A stretch of 64,000 nt of DNA. It comes from JAHBXE01 sp044222195. GTDB lineage: Bacteria > Planctomycetota > Phycisphaerae > Phycisphaerales > UBA1924. This document shows positions 8,517 to 16,099 of the stretch, one piece after another. A model generated the notes under the pieces. That model made no database searches. It was given only the letters and a program-made list of their open reading frames with translations, and was not told the origin of the DNA. The stretch spans positions 1 through 64,000 of the forward strand of contig JBGANS010000010.1 of the NCBI GenBank assembly GCA_044222195.1. The letters run 5' to 3'. The position numbers and the translations under genes were made by a program. The number at the start of each line of letters is the position of its first letter. Position 1 is the first letter of the stretch.

Positions 8517-9428
8517 TTACTTGGCCGCGGCCTGCTTGGTCGGCTCGACGATGCGCGAGGCCCACTCACCCTGCGGGGGGGTGAAGCGGACCCAGGCTGT
8601 CATGCCGGAAGGCCACTGGCTGGGGTTGGTCAGTTCGACCCGCACGCGGCGGGTGTTGCTGGCGGGGTCTGCGGCGGCGCCGACTTCGATGACCTTGGCG
8701 GTCCACACTTTCGACTCGCCTGGGAGGTCGAGGAGAACCCAGGCCTTGTCGCCGGGCTTGAGTGCGAGGGTGATGGTCTGGGAAGTCGGGGTGGGGACGT
8801 CGATCCAGAGGGTGTCGATGTTGACGATGCGGAGAACGGGGTCGGTCTCGCGCTTGACCTGGCCGATGTCGACGATGACGTCGTCGATGAGGCCATCGAA
8901 GGGGGCGAGAATGGTGAGACGGTCGAGCTGGGACTGGCGGATGGTGAGCTGGATCGCCTGCTGCTTGCGCTCGTGCTTGGCGATTTCGAGGTCGACCTTG
9001 CGGGCGTCGAGGGTCGCCTTGGCGCGTTCGAACTCGATCTTGTTATCGGCGACCTTGTCCTTGAGTTTGACCTGGGCGTCGAACTCGACCTGGGCGAGGT
9101 TCACACCGTACTGGGCTTTCTGAACGTCGAGGTCCACCTCGGTGATGAGCTTGGCGAGGTCGCGCTGGGCGCGGATGTCTTCATCCCGGGCGCGGAGAAG
9201 GACGTCACCTTTTTTCACCTTCTGGCCGCCCGTGACGAGGATCTCGGAAATCTCGGCGGGGAAGGAGAAGCCGAGGACCGAGTCGCGGCTGGGACGGGTG
9301 ATGAACTTCTCGCCGCCGAAGGACGAGGGAGAAAGCGCCGGAGCGGGAGCCTTTTCAGGCTGTGTGGGACCCAGGCCGGCGAGGATCGCGGCGGAGGAGA
9401 GGGCAAGGAGGGTGAATCGGGCCTTCAT
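8517..9428 (-). CDS. HlyD-family periplasmic adaptor
   Basis: 303 residues with an N-terminal signal peptide (MKARFTLLALSSAAILAGL). A lipoyl-like half follows (GFSFPAEISEILVTGGQKVKKGDVL, residues ~53-78), then a coiled-coil hairpin (~85-170), the second lipoyl half (LTILAPFDGLIDDVIVDIG) and a beta-barrel domain. This is the layout of efflux/secretion adaptors that bridge inner-membrane machinery to the outer membrane. It is the first gene of the minus-strand operon that ends with the SecA-like ATPase. No TolC-like outer membrane partner is visible in the window, so the partner must be elsewhere or absent. Confidence 0.85.
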   Translation of the reverse strand: MKARFTLLALSSAAILAGLGPTQPEKAPAPALSPSSFGGEKFITRPSRDSVLGFSFPAEISEILVTGGQKVKKGDVLLRARDEDIRAQRDLAKLITEVDLDVQKAQYGVNLAQVEFDAQVKLKDKVADNKIEFERAKATLDARKVDLEIAKHERKQQAIQLTIRQSQLDRLTILAPFDGLIDDVIVDIGQVKRETDPVLRIVNIDTLWIDVPTPTSQTITLALKPGDKAWVLLDLPGESKVWTAKVIEVGAAADPASNTRRVRVELTNPSQWPSGMTAWVRFTPPQGEWASRIVEPTKQAAAK

Positions 9429-9483
9429 CTATTAAGTATAGATGGGGCGGGGGGGAATGGTTCCTGGGGGCAGGGGGGGACAC

Positions 9484-9514
9484 ATGGCAAATAGCAAATC
9501 GCAAATGGCAAATC
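9484..9514. repeat. GGCAAAT-type short tandem repeat, no gene attached
   Basis: Iterations of GGCAAAT, AGCAAAT and CGCAAAT, the same unit family that forms the ends of cassette 1, but here as a single arm upstream of the adaptor gene and without a four-helix-bundle gene. The surrounding 9429-9632 interval shows no gene. Confidence 0.5.
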
Positions 9515-9632
9515 AGGAGGTGGTCGGGGTACTGCGCTTGTGGCGGGTCCTGCTTGGGGTTGGACGCGGGTTTGGTTGGAGGGCGGTGACTGGGGTGGTT
9601 GGACCTATCGCTTACGCGAGAGGCTCGGGTGG

Positions 9633-10608
9633 TTAGCTGGAGTCGGGGCTGATGTCGGAGATGAGCCAGGAGTTGGGGTGGGGGCCATCTGGGGAGCGGG
9701 AGAGGGTGAAGAGGTGATGGGGAGGTTCGTAGTGCTTGATGAGGATTTGGGAGAGGGAGTCGGTTTGCTCGCCGCGGGGTTGGATGGAGGTGGCGCCGGT
9801 GGGATAGAAGTTGGGGACCTGGTTGAAGAGGTCGGTGATGGGCTGGTGGTTGAAGGTGGCGCTTGGGGCGAGGAAGCCGGCGAGGGTGGCGAGCTGCGCT
9901 GGAAGATGGCGCTCGATGCCGGCGATCATGGCGATCTTGGCGACGGCGTGGGGGGCGAGGGTTGGGGAAGGGGTGTGGACGGGGCGGGGGTGGGGGGGAG
10001 TGAGGTGAGGAGTGAACAGGTGAAGAGGTGAGGGGGTGAACAGGTGAGTCGTGGTTGGAGGAGTTGGGAGTTGAGGGGGCGCGTGAGGATGAGGGAGGCT
10101 CGGTAGAAAAGGTAGAGATGGAGCCCCCTCCGCCGGCCCCCCCTGCGCGGCCACCTCCCCCGTTGGGGGAGGAAGGAGAGGAGGTGCGCACGCCTCGGAG
10201 AGTCGTGCCACCAAGGGTTGTGCGACCTGGGGGATTGAGGCCGCGGAGGATGGCGGTGGCGGCTCGGCGTTTTTCGATGGGGTTGTCGGAGGACTTGATG
10301 ACGTCTTCGAGGAAGGTGAGGATGCGCTGGCGGGCGCGGTGGGCGGATTCTTTGCGGTGGAAGTCGATGTGGGCGGCGATGTCGGGATGGGAGGCCCAGG
10401 TCTGGAGTTCGATTTCGTCGGGGACGTCGGAGTGCCGGGGACTGAGTGCTGAGTGCTGAGGAGGAGAAGAAGTCGTGGCGGCGAGTTCGGCGGCGAGGGC
10501 TTGGAGGTCCTGGTTCAGGGCGAAGTAGCGGATGAGGCGGTGGCGGTCCTCGCGGGAGAGGGTGGGGAGCTGAGTTGTCGCGGGCGCGGCGACCATGTGG
10601 AGGAACAT
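9633..10608 (-). pseudogene. Interrupted gene of unknown function
   Basis: The first ~140 codons from 10608 look genuinely coding: REDRHRLIRYFALNQDLQALA, then WASHPDIAAHIDFHRKESAHR and KSSDNPIEKRRAATAILRGL. The last ~100 codons, in a different frame ending at 9633, also look coding: AKIAMIAGIERHLPAQLATLA and FNQVPNFYPTGATSIQPRG. Between them (about 9970-10215) is low-complexity sequence with GTGAACAGGTGA-type iterations and a copy of a dispersed repeat (10190-10212). The two halves are out of frame by one base. I read this as one gene broken by repeat insertion and frame loss; two short genes or a sequencing error remain possible. The product family is not recognised. Confidence 0.5.
10190..10212 (-). 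repeat. 23-bp dispersed repeat, copy 1
   Basis: On the minus strand these 23 bases are identical to 26462-26484. The copy lies inside the low-complexity interruption of the broken gene at 9633-10608 and encodes GTTLRGVRT-like residues there only by chance. Confidence 0.65.
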
Positions 10609-10795
10609 ACGACGCGGCGGGGGAGATGCAAGGGGGTTTGGGCGGATGACCGCGAAAGGTGCGCACGAAGGCGGTCACGCGTCGAGATTTGTGAGTGTGT
10701 TGGAAGGGACGAAGTACACCGACCTTTGAAGCAAGATCCGGGACAGGGTTGCGTCCGGACCACCTTCCAACCCGCGGTGTTCAATGCCCTGCTCG

Positions 10796-11236
10796 TCAGG
10801 CATGTCGCTTCGCTCCGCATTCTGGACAAGTCAAATCCTCTTGCTCCGCATGCGCCACCAGGCCTCGCATGTCGTAGTCGCACACAGGGCATGAAAAAGG
10901 TGCCGTCCTGATGCGGCACAACCACAGCCGCGCTGCCAAGACGACGACAGCCGGTAGCCATAGAGGGCAGGCACAAATTGCGAATGGCCCTCTCTGCGAA
11001 TATCTGGGGCACAGCTCTACCTTTGGAAGATGAGAGCTTACCGACACAAGCAATGGATTTGTTATTGGGGATGACTTGTCTGTTGTGATCAGAGTGATAC
11101 AGCCATTGTTGACTGATATCTGACTGTGTGCACGCGTCGATTGTACGCAGAGCATCGTTGACACTATGTAGGTGCCACCAACGCACATAATTATCAGACG
11201 CATGCGCGTCATGTGACACAAAGCGTTTATTGACAT
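10796..11236 (-). CDS. Small membrane protein with C-terminal zinc ribbon (partner of RHS-stub 2)
   Basis: About 146 residues. An N-terminal hydrophobic segment (MRLIIMCVGGTYIVSTMLCV) is followed by an extracytoplasmic loop of ~55 residues, a second hydrophobic segment (CPLWLPAVVVLAARLWL) and a zinc ribbon CPVCDYDMRG...CPECG at the end. The 'two helices, loop, C-x2-C-x-Y-D ... CPECG' layout is a type I know as frequent in planctomycetes, without assigned function. The start overlaps the stub's stop codon by about 10 bases, so the pair is translationally coupled; starts at 11257 or 11203 are also possible. Base composition is clearly more A/T-rich than the flanks. A role as immunity protein to the stub's tail is a hypothesis from position only. 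Confidence 0.6.
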   Translation of the reverse strand: MSINALCHMTRMRLIIMCVGGTYIVSTMLCVQSTRAHSQISVNNGCITLITTDKSSPITNPLLVSVSSHLPKVELCPRYSQRGPFAICACPLWLPAVVVLAARLWLCRIRTAPFSCPVCDYDMRGLVAHAEQEDLTCPECGAKRHA

Positions 11237-11901
11237 ACCTCGTGCTGAACCAGGCAACTGCCGACCTGTTCAGTCACTTTCTTGAACCCGCCGGTACATG
11301 GCCCCTTGCATTTCAGGCACTCTTGCGTTGGGCGGGTGAGACACGAGGAATGTGACTCTGCCGGATGTCCGTTGCACGATTCGCCTTCGCGTAGCTGTTG
11401 CCTTTCAGTTGTACACACGGCGTAATCAGATTGCGGAAAGCGTAGTTTGCATTCATACTCACATTGCTGCTCGTCACGTTGCACCTTACAGCAAGTCTTG
11501 CAGCCTGCTAGTGTAGAGTTCACGCAGGCACATACAGAACTCGCGCCACATTCAATACAACAGTCTGCCGCCCAGGAGCCCGGGTACCCCTGAGGAGTGG
11601 GAGTGGCGGCGCAACACCCCATGCAATTGGTGAGATTTGCAGGACTTTCGATTTTGCAGCAGTGGGGAAGCAACGACCCATTAGGGTATGGAGTACAGGC
11701 TTGTGAGGCTGTCCCAAAGGCATCAGCACGCACTACGGGAGCAAGCCTTGCAAAAGCATAGAGCCCCATCCCATCTACATACCCCAACGGATCCCTCCGC
11801 ATCCACCGGCCCAGATACGAATCGAAGACCCTCGCCGATGCCTCCGGCGCCAGGGTGGTCAACACCGTTACGACCGCAAGGGTGATCACGCGAAGGTTCA
11901 T
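11227..11901 (-). CDS. Secreted RHS-core stub with 24-Cys tail (cassette 2)
   Basis: 224 residues. A signal peptide (residues 1-23, ending PEASA) leads straight into an RHS repeat-associated core signature: RVFDSYLGRWMRRDP, GYVDGMGLYAF and a degenerate D-A-F-G where full RHS proteins have DP.G. The remaining ~160 residues hold 24 cysteines, many as CC pairs (HCCK, MGCCA, DCCIECG, TCCK), suggesting a disulfide-rich secreted domain; no known toxin fold is recognised. The first 38 residues are identical to those of the protein at 12661-13278, while the tails are unrelated. In RHS polymorphic toxins the variable toxin begins after this same core motif. GAAAGGAA lies about 7 bases before the start. 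The RHS repeats themselves are absent. Confidence 0.7.
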   Translation of the reverse strand: MNLRVITLAVVTVLTTLAPEASARVFDSYLGRWMRRDPLGYVDGMGLYAFARLAPVVRADAFGTASQACTPYPNGSLLPHCCKIESPANLTNCMGCCAATPTPQGYPGSWAADCCIECGASSVCACVNSTLAGCKTCCKVQRDEQQCEYECKLRFPQSDYAVCTTERQQLREGESCNGHPAESHSSCLTRPTQECLKCKGPCTGGFKKVTEQVGSCLVQHEVCQ

Positions 11902-12176
11902 GATTCGGTTCCTTTCAGTGTCGTCGTCTATCGAGATGGGTGCAAGTGAAGATTCGGGTCTGTTCCGGGCCAGGAGAGCTGGGCTGGGTCATTGGTCGGT
12001 TGTGGGGATGGTTCGGGAGGCCGCATTCGCTCCAGGTTCTCGCGGTTGATTCGCTCGACATCGAGCGGTGGCTTGCCATGGACGGTCCGGCGCGGCGGCC
12101 TCCAGCGCGGCGATGGTTCGCGCGAGATCAGACTCTGGTAGCACCGGCGGATGTCGATGTTCTGCGGGAAGCACTT
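11789..12176. repeat. 388-bp direct duplication, copy A
   Basis: It aligns without gaps to 13166-13553, with about seven differences by eye. All of these lie in the half carrying the transglutaminase tail; the ~180 bases spanning the stub's RBS, signal peptide and RHS signature look identical. The copy contains the last 83 codons of a transglutaminase-like gene, the 26-bp gap and the first 38 codons of the RHS stub. Confidence 0.95.
11928..12176 (-). pseudogene. Orphan C-terminal remnant of the transglutaminase-like gene
   Basis: These 83 codons, including the stop, are collinear with the end of the complete gene at 13305-14504 but have no start, catalytic core or upstream part. The remnant separates the two RHS-stub cassettes and was evidently copied or left behind together with the stub's promoter-proximal region. 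Between it and the zinc-ribbon gene (12177-12237) nothing else is seen. Confidence 0.8.
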
Positions 12177-12237
12177 CCCGGTGAGTGCAGAGCCGCGGCT
12201 ATACCAAATGACGCTGAAGGGACGTGCCTAACCCCCG

Positions 12238-12654
12238 TCACCGCATCCTAAGTCCTATCCAAGCCCAGGCAACCACAAAAGTTGAGGAAGCGGCAAGTAA
12301 CACCACAAGGGCTGTCAACCACCAAGCAACTCGAGGACACGCGGACAATTGAGCACGGTACTTAAGGTATGCGACATGACCAATTACAAACATGACTGCG
12401 AGCGCCAATGATAGCCACATCCATGGCTCGCCGTAGTTCTTCGTGTGTCGCCATAGATAGGCGGCGCACCTCAAGGCCATCAGCGATGAACCAGCGCCAT
12501 AGGCAATTGCCGAGGGAAGGGCGATGAGAGAGATTGATAGCGGCTTCGGATCTACTCGAAGATCGCCGACAAGTTGTGTCGCGCCGCACTCCGGACAGGG
12601 TGGTAGAGGCGAAGCCGACATGTCGTACCTGCACTTGGCGCAACGACTTTGCAT
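12238..12654 (-). CDS. Small membrane protein with N-terminal zinc ribbon (partner of RHS-stub 1)
   Basis: 138 residues: a zinc ribbon CAKCRYDMSASPLPPCPECG at residues 5-24, then three to four hydrophobic segments (ISLIALPSAIAYGAGSSLMAL, MWLSLALAVMFVIGHVAYL, WWLTALVVLLAASSTFVVAW). It starts six bases after the stub's stop codon, so the two form a tight pair. It shares the ribbon idea with the protein at 10796-11236, but with inverted order and a different membrane part. Composition is A/T-richer than the surroundings. Function is unknown; an immunity role is conceivable from position but not shown by sequence. Confidence 0.65.
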   Translation of the reverse strand: MQSRCAKCRYDMSASPLPPCPECGATQLVGDLRVDPKPLSISLIALPSAIAYGAGSSLMALRCAAYLWRHTKNYGEPWMWLSLALAVMFVIGHVAYLKYRAQLSACPRVAWWLTALVVLLAASSTFVVAWAWIGLRMR

Positions 12655-12660
12655 TTTCGA

Positions 12661-13278
12661 TCACTGCTCCGGGGCAGAAACATTCGTGGCGAGGCGCAAG
12701 GTGCACTCGCCAGGTGCATCAGATACCTCGACCATTACACGCGCCGAGATCTTTGCAACGCAGCCTGCGGAATAACCTTGAAGGGAGACGGTGTACCACT
12801 CGCAACCATCATGTCCAAAAGCGACTGCCCAAGGCCCATAATTCCCAACTCGCTCACAGTAGCACGGTCGCCCACAATTTACCGTCGGTGTGCTAAACTG
12901 CCTTTGATACTGCGCGCACAATTCCGACAACACCATTGACTCCCACCCCCAGCCTGCCGGGTCGTTGGGAGGTTCGCTAGGACAGCCAATCAATACAAAG
13001 CCTACACACGGTATGCCGTTCGCATCCCGTCGGCTGGGAGTGCACCGCGACTTTCTTAGGTTGCATGAGTTGTGCAAACAGGAAACTGTCCCCATCGGGT
13101 CCACTGCGCGAAGGGGTGCGCTGACGCCGTATCGATATAGGTTGATTCCATCCGCATATCCAATTGGATCCCTCCGCATCCACCGGCCCAGATACGAATC
13201 GAAGACCCTCGCCGATGCCTCCGGCGCCAGGGTGGTCAACACCGTTACGACCGCAAGGGTGATCACGCGAAGGTTCAT
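12661..13278 (-). CDS. Secreted RHS-core stub with 12-Cys tail (cassette 1)
   Basis: 205 residues. The signal peptide and first 38 residues are identical to the cassette-2 stub, followed by a better preserved RHS signature (RRDPIGYADGINLYRYG ... VDPMG). After VDPMG the tail of ~140 residues is unrelated to that of cassette 2. It has 12 cysteines, a Cys-dense N-terminal part (SCLHNSCNLRKSRC), an N-C-G-R-P-C-Y-C motif and a C-terminal half that could form beta structure. No enzymatic motif is recognised. The RBS GAAAGGAA is shared with the other copy. It lies 26 bp downstream of the transglutaminase-like gene and is followed within 6 bp by the zinc-ribbon membrane gene. Confidence 0.7.
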   Translation of the reverse strand: MNLRVITLAVVTVLTTLAPEASARVFDSYLGRWMRRDPIGYADGINLYRYGVSAPLRAVDPMGTVSCLHNSCNLRKSRCTPSRRDANGIPCVGFVLIGCPSEPPNDPAGWGWESMVLSELCAQYQRQFSTPTVNCGRPCYCERVGNYGPWAVAFGHDGCEWYTVSLQGYSAGCVAKISARVMVEVSDAPGECTLRLATNVSAPEQ

Positions 13279-13553
13279 GATTCGGTTCCTTTCAGTGTCG
13301 TCGTCTATCGAGATGGGTGCAAGTGAAGATTCGGGTCTGTTCCGGGCAAGGAAAGCTGGGCGGGGTCATTGGTCGGTTGCGGGGAAGGTTCGGGAGGCCG
13401 CATTCGCTCCAGGTTCTCGCGGTTGATTCGCTCGACATCGAGCGGTGGCTTGCCATGGACGGTCCGGCGCGGCGGCCTCCAGCGCGGCCATGGTTCGGGC
13501 GAGATCAGACTCTGGTAGCACCGGCGGATGTCGATGTTCTGCGGGAAGCACTT
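13166..13553. repeat. 388-bp direct duplication, copy B
   Basis: Counterpart of 11789-12176. Here the transglutaminase tail is still attached to its complete gene (13305-14504), so this copy marks the intact arrangement and copy A the displaced one. Confidence 0.95.
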
Positions 13554-14504
13554 TACAGCGAGCGCGAGGTCGGATTCCTGGTGGACTCTGTCGCCGCGGG
13601 CTCGCCAGTAGCCCGCTCGCGACTGCAGGAACACGCCGAGGAGCTGGCGGGGTGAGAGGCTGGTCATGTCCGAGCCTCTGTCGATGAACGCTTGTGGCGT
13701 TTCGAGCCACTTGGCATATTGCTCGTCCGTCAGGCTCGCGAAGGAGCCTTCTGCGCCGCTAGACTCGGCGTTGGTGGCTTCGAGGTTGAACCTCTGACCG
13801 CCCTTGTGCGGCGGGATGCCGTCGTCCCATCTTGCCCACATGTGATCGCGGGAGACGACGGCATGGATCGGCCAGCCCAGGCGGTGCGCGATGGCCATAT
13901 AGAGCACGGGCATGGTGGCGCAGGTGCCGCGGCGTGTGTCGATGACGCCGTGGATGAACTGTTGCTCGGGATGGGCGGCGTCGAGGTTTTCACTTGTGTA
14001 AGAGATTCCGAAACGAGGACCCGCGAGCATGACGGCCATCCCGCCTGCCATCCAGAACTCGCGGCTGACCTTGTAGGTGGGTTCATCTTTGCAGAAAGGC
14101 TCGGAGACCTTGTTCGCGGCGTCGATACGGGCGGCCCAGTCGTCGACGGTCTTGGCGTAGGCCGTGATATCGAGGTGTTCGAGGCCGGGGATGCCGCGGG
14201 CGACGATGAGGTTTGCGATGAGGGGGTCGAGACGGGCGAGCTGTGTGTCGGAGAGTGCGGCGAGATCGACGGCGGTCATTTGCTGGAGGGGGTTGGGGAG
14301 GGCGGTGGAGCGGATGTTCCGGGCGATCACGAACGCTGAGATCGCGATGGCGAGGAGTGCGAGGGCGAGTCGTGTGCGGCGGAAAGAGCGGTCGGGACGG
14401 GAGGGTGTTGGTGCGGGTGGGGCCGATGCGTGATGGCGAATACAGCGAGCGGCACGTCGACGGGCCTGGCGTGAGAGGGGGGAATTGGAGAGCCTGGCAG
14501 ACAT
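13305..14504 (-). CDS. Membrane-anchored transglutaminase-like protein
   Basis: 399 residues. An Arg-rich N-terminus precedes one hydrophobic segment (RLALALLAIAISAFVIA, ~45-61), so the bulk is probably extracytoplasmic. The catalytic triad of the transglutaminase/protease-like fold is visible: Cys in DTRRGTCATMPVLYMAIAHR, His in SRDHMWARWDDG, and an acidic residue shortly after. A Pro-rich C-terminus ends PNLHLHPSR. Such proteins may crosslink or hydrolyse amides; the substrate is unknown. A 35-bp palindrome lies 34 bases upstream of the start. Its last 83 codons are duplicated downstream at 11928-12176, and the RHS-stub cassettes follow in the same orientation, so it may be co-transcribed with them. 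Confidence 0.75.
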   Translation of the reverse strand: MSARLSNSPLSRQARRRAARCIRHHASAPPAPTPSRPDRSFRRTRLALALLAIAISAFVIARNIRSTALPNPLQQMTAVDLAALSDTQLARLDPLIANLIVARGIPGLEHLDITAYAKTVDDWAARIDAANKVSEPFCKDEPTYKVSREFWMAGGMAVMLAGPRFGISYTSENLDAAHPEQQFIHGVIDTRRGTCATMPVLYMAIAHRLGWPIHAVVSRDHMWARWDDGIPPHKGGQRFNLEATNAESSGAEGSFASLTDEQYAKWLETPQAFIDRGSDMTSLSPRQLLGVFLQSRAGYWRARGDRVHQESDLALAVKCFPQNIDIRRCYQSLISPEPWPRWRPPRRTVHGKPPLDVERINRENLERMRPPEPSPQPTNDPAQLSLPGTDPNLHLHPSR

Positions 14505-14537
14505 GTTCGGAGGCTACCTCTTGGACTCGACATCTCC

Positions 14538-14572
14538 AAACATGTCAACGGAAACTTTCCATTGACATGTTT
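14538..14572. promoter_or_regulatory. 35-bp near-perfect palindrome (candidate operator)
   Basis: Outer arms AAACATGTCAA and TTGACATGTTT flank an inner GGAAA-C-TTTCC; only one pair (14549/14561) breaks the symmetry. It sits 34 bases before the start of the transglutaminase-like gene. Its A/T-rich composition in a very G/C-rich region and its two nested symmetries suggest a dimeric or tetrameric repressor site. It has no T-run on either strand typical of a terminator. Confidence 0.5.
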
Positions 14573-14707
14573 CCCACGAACATGCGTGAGGTGTGCGGGT
14601 GGCACCGGGGTGCGCGTTCACGGTTGCCTGCACCGATGAGGCGAGGTCGGTGGAGTTCAGAGGTTTTCGATCCCTGAACCCCGCGGTTCTGCAGTGCGGG
14701 GGCGAAC

Positions 14708-14728
14708 GCGGCGGTTGTCAACCGCCGC
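14708..14728. promoter_or_regulatory. 21-bp perfect palindrome
   Basis: GCGGCGGTTG-T-CAACCGCCGC, between the divergent genes and 156 bases before the aminotransferase start. It could be an operator or a stable hairpin; there is no T-run after it. Confidence 0.4.
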
Positions 14729-14883
14729 CCCGAGGAGACTGAGGGGGTGTGGAGAGTGAGGGGCTGTGCGGGAGAGGTTTTCGGACTGTGTCAGGATGCG
14801 CTACTGAGGGGCGGGTGAGTGTGGAAAAGCGGCCCTATCGTTCGCTCTTCCCGTCGGTTTGACGGGCGGTACGGAGACCTGGA

Positions 14884-16089
14884 ATGGCACAGTCAGTAGG
14901 TCGTGCGGGCGGGGCGGTTGAGGTTGCGGCTCCTTCGAAGAAGGAGACGCTGGCGCTGTTCGGGGGGACGGCGATTTCGGCCAAGCCGGTGCCGTTCATG
15001 TCGACGGGATTGACGGAGGCGGATATCGCCGCGGCGAATGCGGTGCTCAAGAGCGGGATGCTGCGGGCGGCGAAGAAGTGCGAGGAGCTCGAGACGCGGT
15101 TTGCGGCGATGACGGGCGCGAAGCACATGATGACGTGTGCGAACGGGACAGTGGCACTGCAGCTGGCGTATGAGCCGCTCTTCAAGCCGGGTGATGAGGT
15201 GCTGGTGCCGGCGTGGAGCTACATCGCGACGGTGTCGATGATCGTGGCGCGCGGGTGCCGGCCGATTTTCGTGGACTGCCTGCCGGACACGTTCCAGATT
15301 GACGTGGCGGATGCGGCGCGGAAGATCACGCGGACGACGACGGGAATCGCCGCGACGCACTTGTATGGCGGAGTCGTGGATATCGACGCGGTGCAGGCGC
15401 TGGCGGGCAAGCACGGGCTGAAGGTGGTGTACGACGCGGCGCAGAGCCACCTGGCGACGTACAAGGGGAAGGGCATCGGGGCGTACGGCGATGCGGTGAC
15501 GTATTCGTTCTATGCGACGAAGAACCTGGGGACGGGCGAGGGCGGGTCGCTCTCGTGCAATGACGACGCTCTGGCGCGGAAGATCAAGCTCCTGCGGTCG
15601 CACGGGGAGACGGACAAGTATCTGCACGAGAGCATCGGGTACAACTACCGGATGAACGACATCACGGGGGCGATCGGGTGCTCGAAGCTGGATCGGCTGG
15701 CGGAGCAGACCAAGCAGCGTCAGAAGAACGCGGCGCGGTATGACGCGATGATCGCGGGGATTGCGGGTCTTGAAGCGCCGAAGACGACGGCGGGCGGCGA
15801 GGCGGTGTTCCACCTGTACGTGGTGAAGATGGACCCGAACCGGTTTACGTGCACGCGGGATGAGTTCTGCGATGCGCTCAAGGCGGAGGGTGTGCCGACG
15901 GCGGTGCACTATCCCAGGTCGTTGCCGAACCAGCCGGCGCTTTCGAAGTTCAACAGGAACGACACGCCGGTGGCGGAGAGGTTGACGAAGATGGTGATGG
16001 CGCTGCCGATGCACCATGATCTGACGGATGAGCACTTCCGGGTGGTGGGTGAGGCGCTGAACAAGGTGGCGGGGGTGTTTCGGAAGTGA
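14884..16089 (+). CDS. DegT/DnrJ/EryC1/StrS aminotransferase
   Basis: 401 residues of the PLP-dependent sugar aminotransferase family. Visible are MLRAAKKCEELETRFAAMTG, ANGTVALQLAYEPLFKPGDEV (cofactor phosphate region), the Asp of VVYDAAQSH and the Schiff-base lysine in YSFYATKNLGTGEGGSLSC, then GYNYRMNDITGAIG. These enzymes transaminate keto-sugars for surface polysaccharides or modified glycans. An extra ~20-residue N-terminus precedes the usual beginning. The next gene is a GT-C-like membrane protein, so the pair may serve surface-glycan synthesis. A short GGGACGGA repeat follows the stop codon. Confidence 0.9.
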   Translation: MAQSVGRAGGAVEVAAPSKKETLALFGGTAISAKPVPFMSTGLTEADIAAANAVLKSGMLRAAKKCEELETRFAAMTGAKHMMTCANGTVALQLAYEPLFKPGDEVLVPAWSYIATVSMIVARGCRPIFVDCLPDTFQIDVADAARKITRTTTGIAATHLYGGVVDIDAVQALAGKHGLKVVYDAAQSHLATYKGKGIGAYGDAVTYSFYATKNLGTGEGGSLSCNDDALARKIKLLRSHGETDKYLHESIGYNYRMNDITGAIGCSKLDRLAEQTKQRQKNAARYDAMIAGIAGLEAPKTTAGGEAVFHLYVVKMDPNRFTCTRDEFCDALKAEGVPTAVHYPRSLPNQPALSKFNRNDTPVAERLTKMVMALPMHHDLTDEHFRVVGEALNKVAGVFRK

Positions 16090-16099
16090 GGCGGGGAGG

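Larger units (their letters stand above)
14505..14883. other. Divergent intergenic region with two palindromes
   Basis: 379 bases between the transglutaminase-like gene (minus) and the aminotransferase (plus). No gene is supported. It holds a 35-bp near-perfect palindrome (14538-14572) and a perfect 21-bp palindrome (14708-14728), so it is likely a bidirectional control region. Confidence 0.6.

Noticed and set aside
9355..10608. One intact 417-residue protein
   Set aside because: Past about residue 145 the translation becomes Pro/Arg/His-rich in the manner of a wrong frame in high-GC DNA, while another frame looks coding again.
10796..12654. Calling the zinc-ribbon membrane proteins immunity proteins outright
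   Set aside because: Proteins with this ribbon are common in planctomycetes without linked effectors; position alone supports only a hypothesis.
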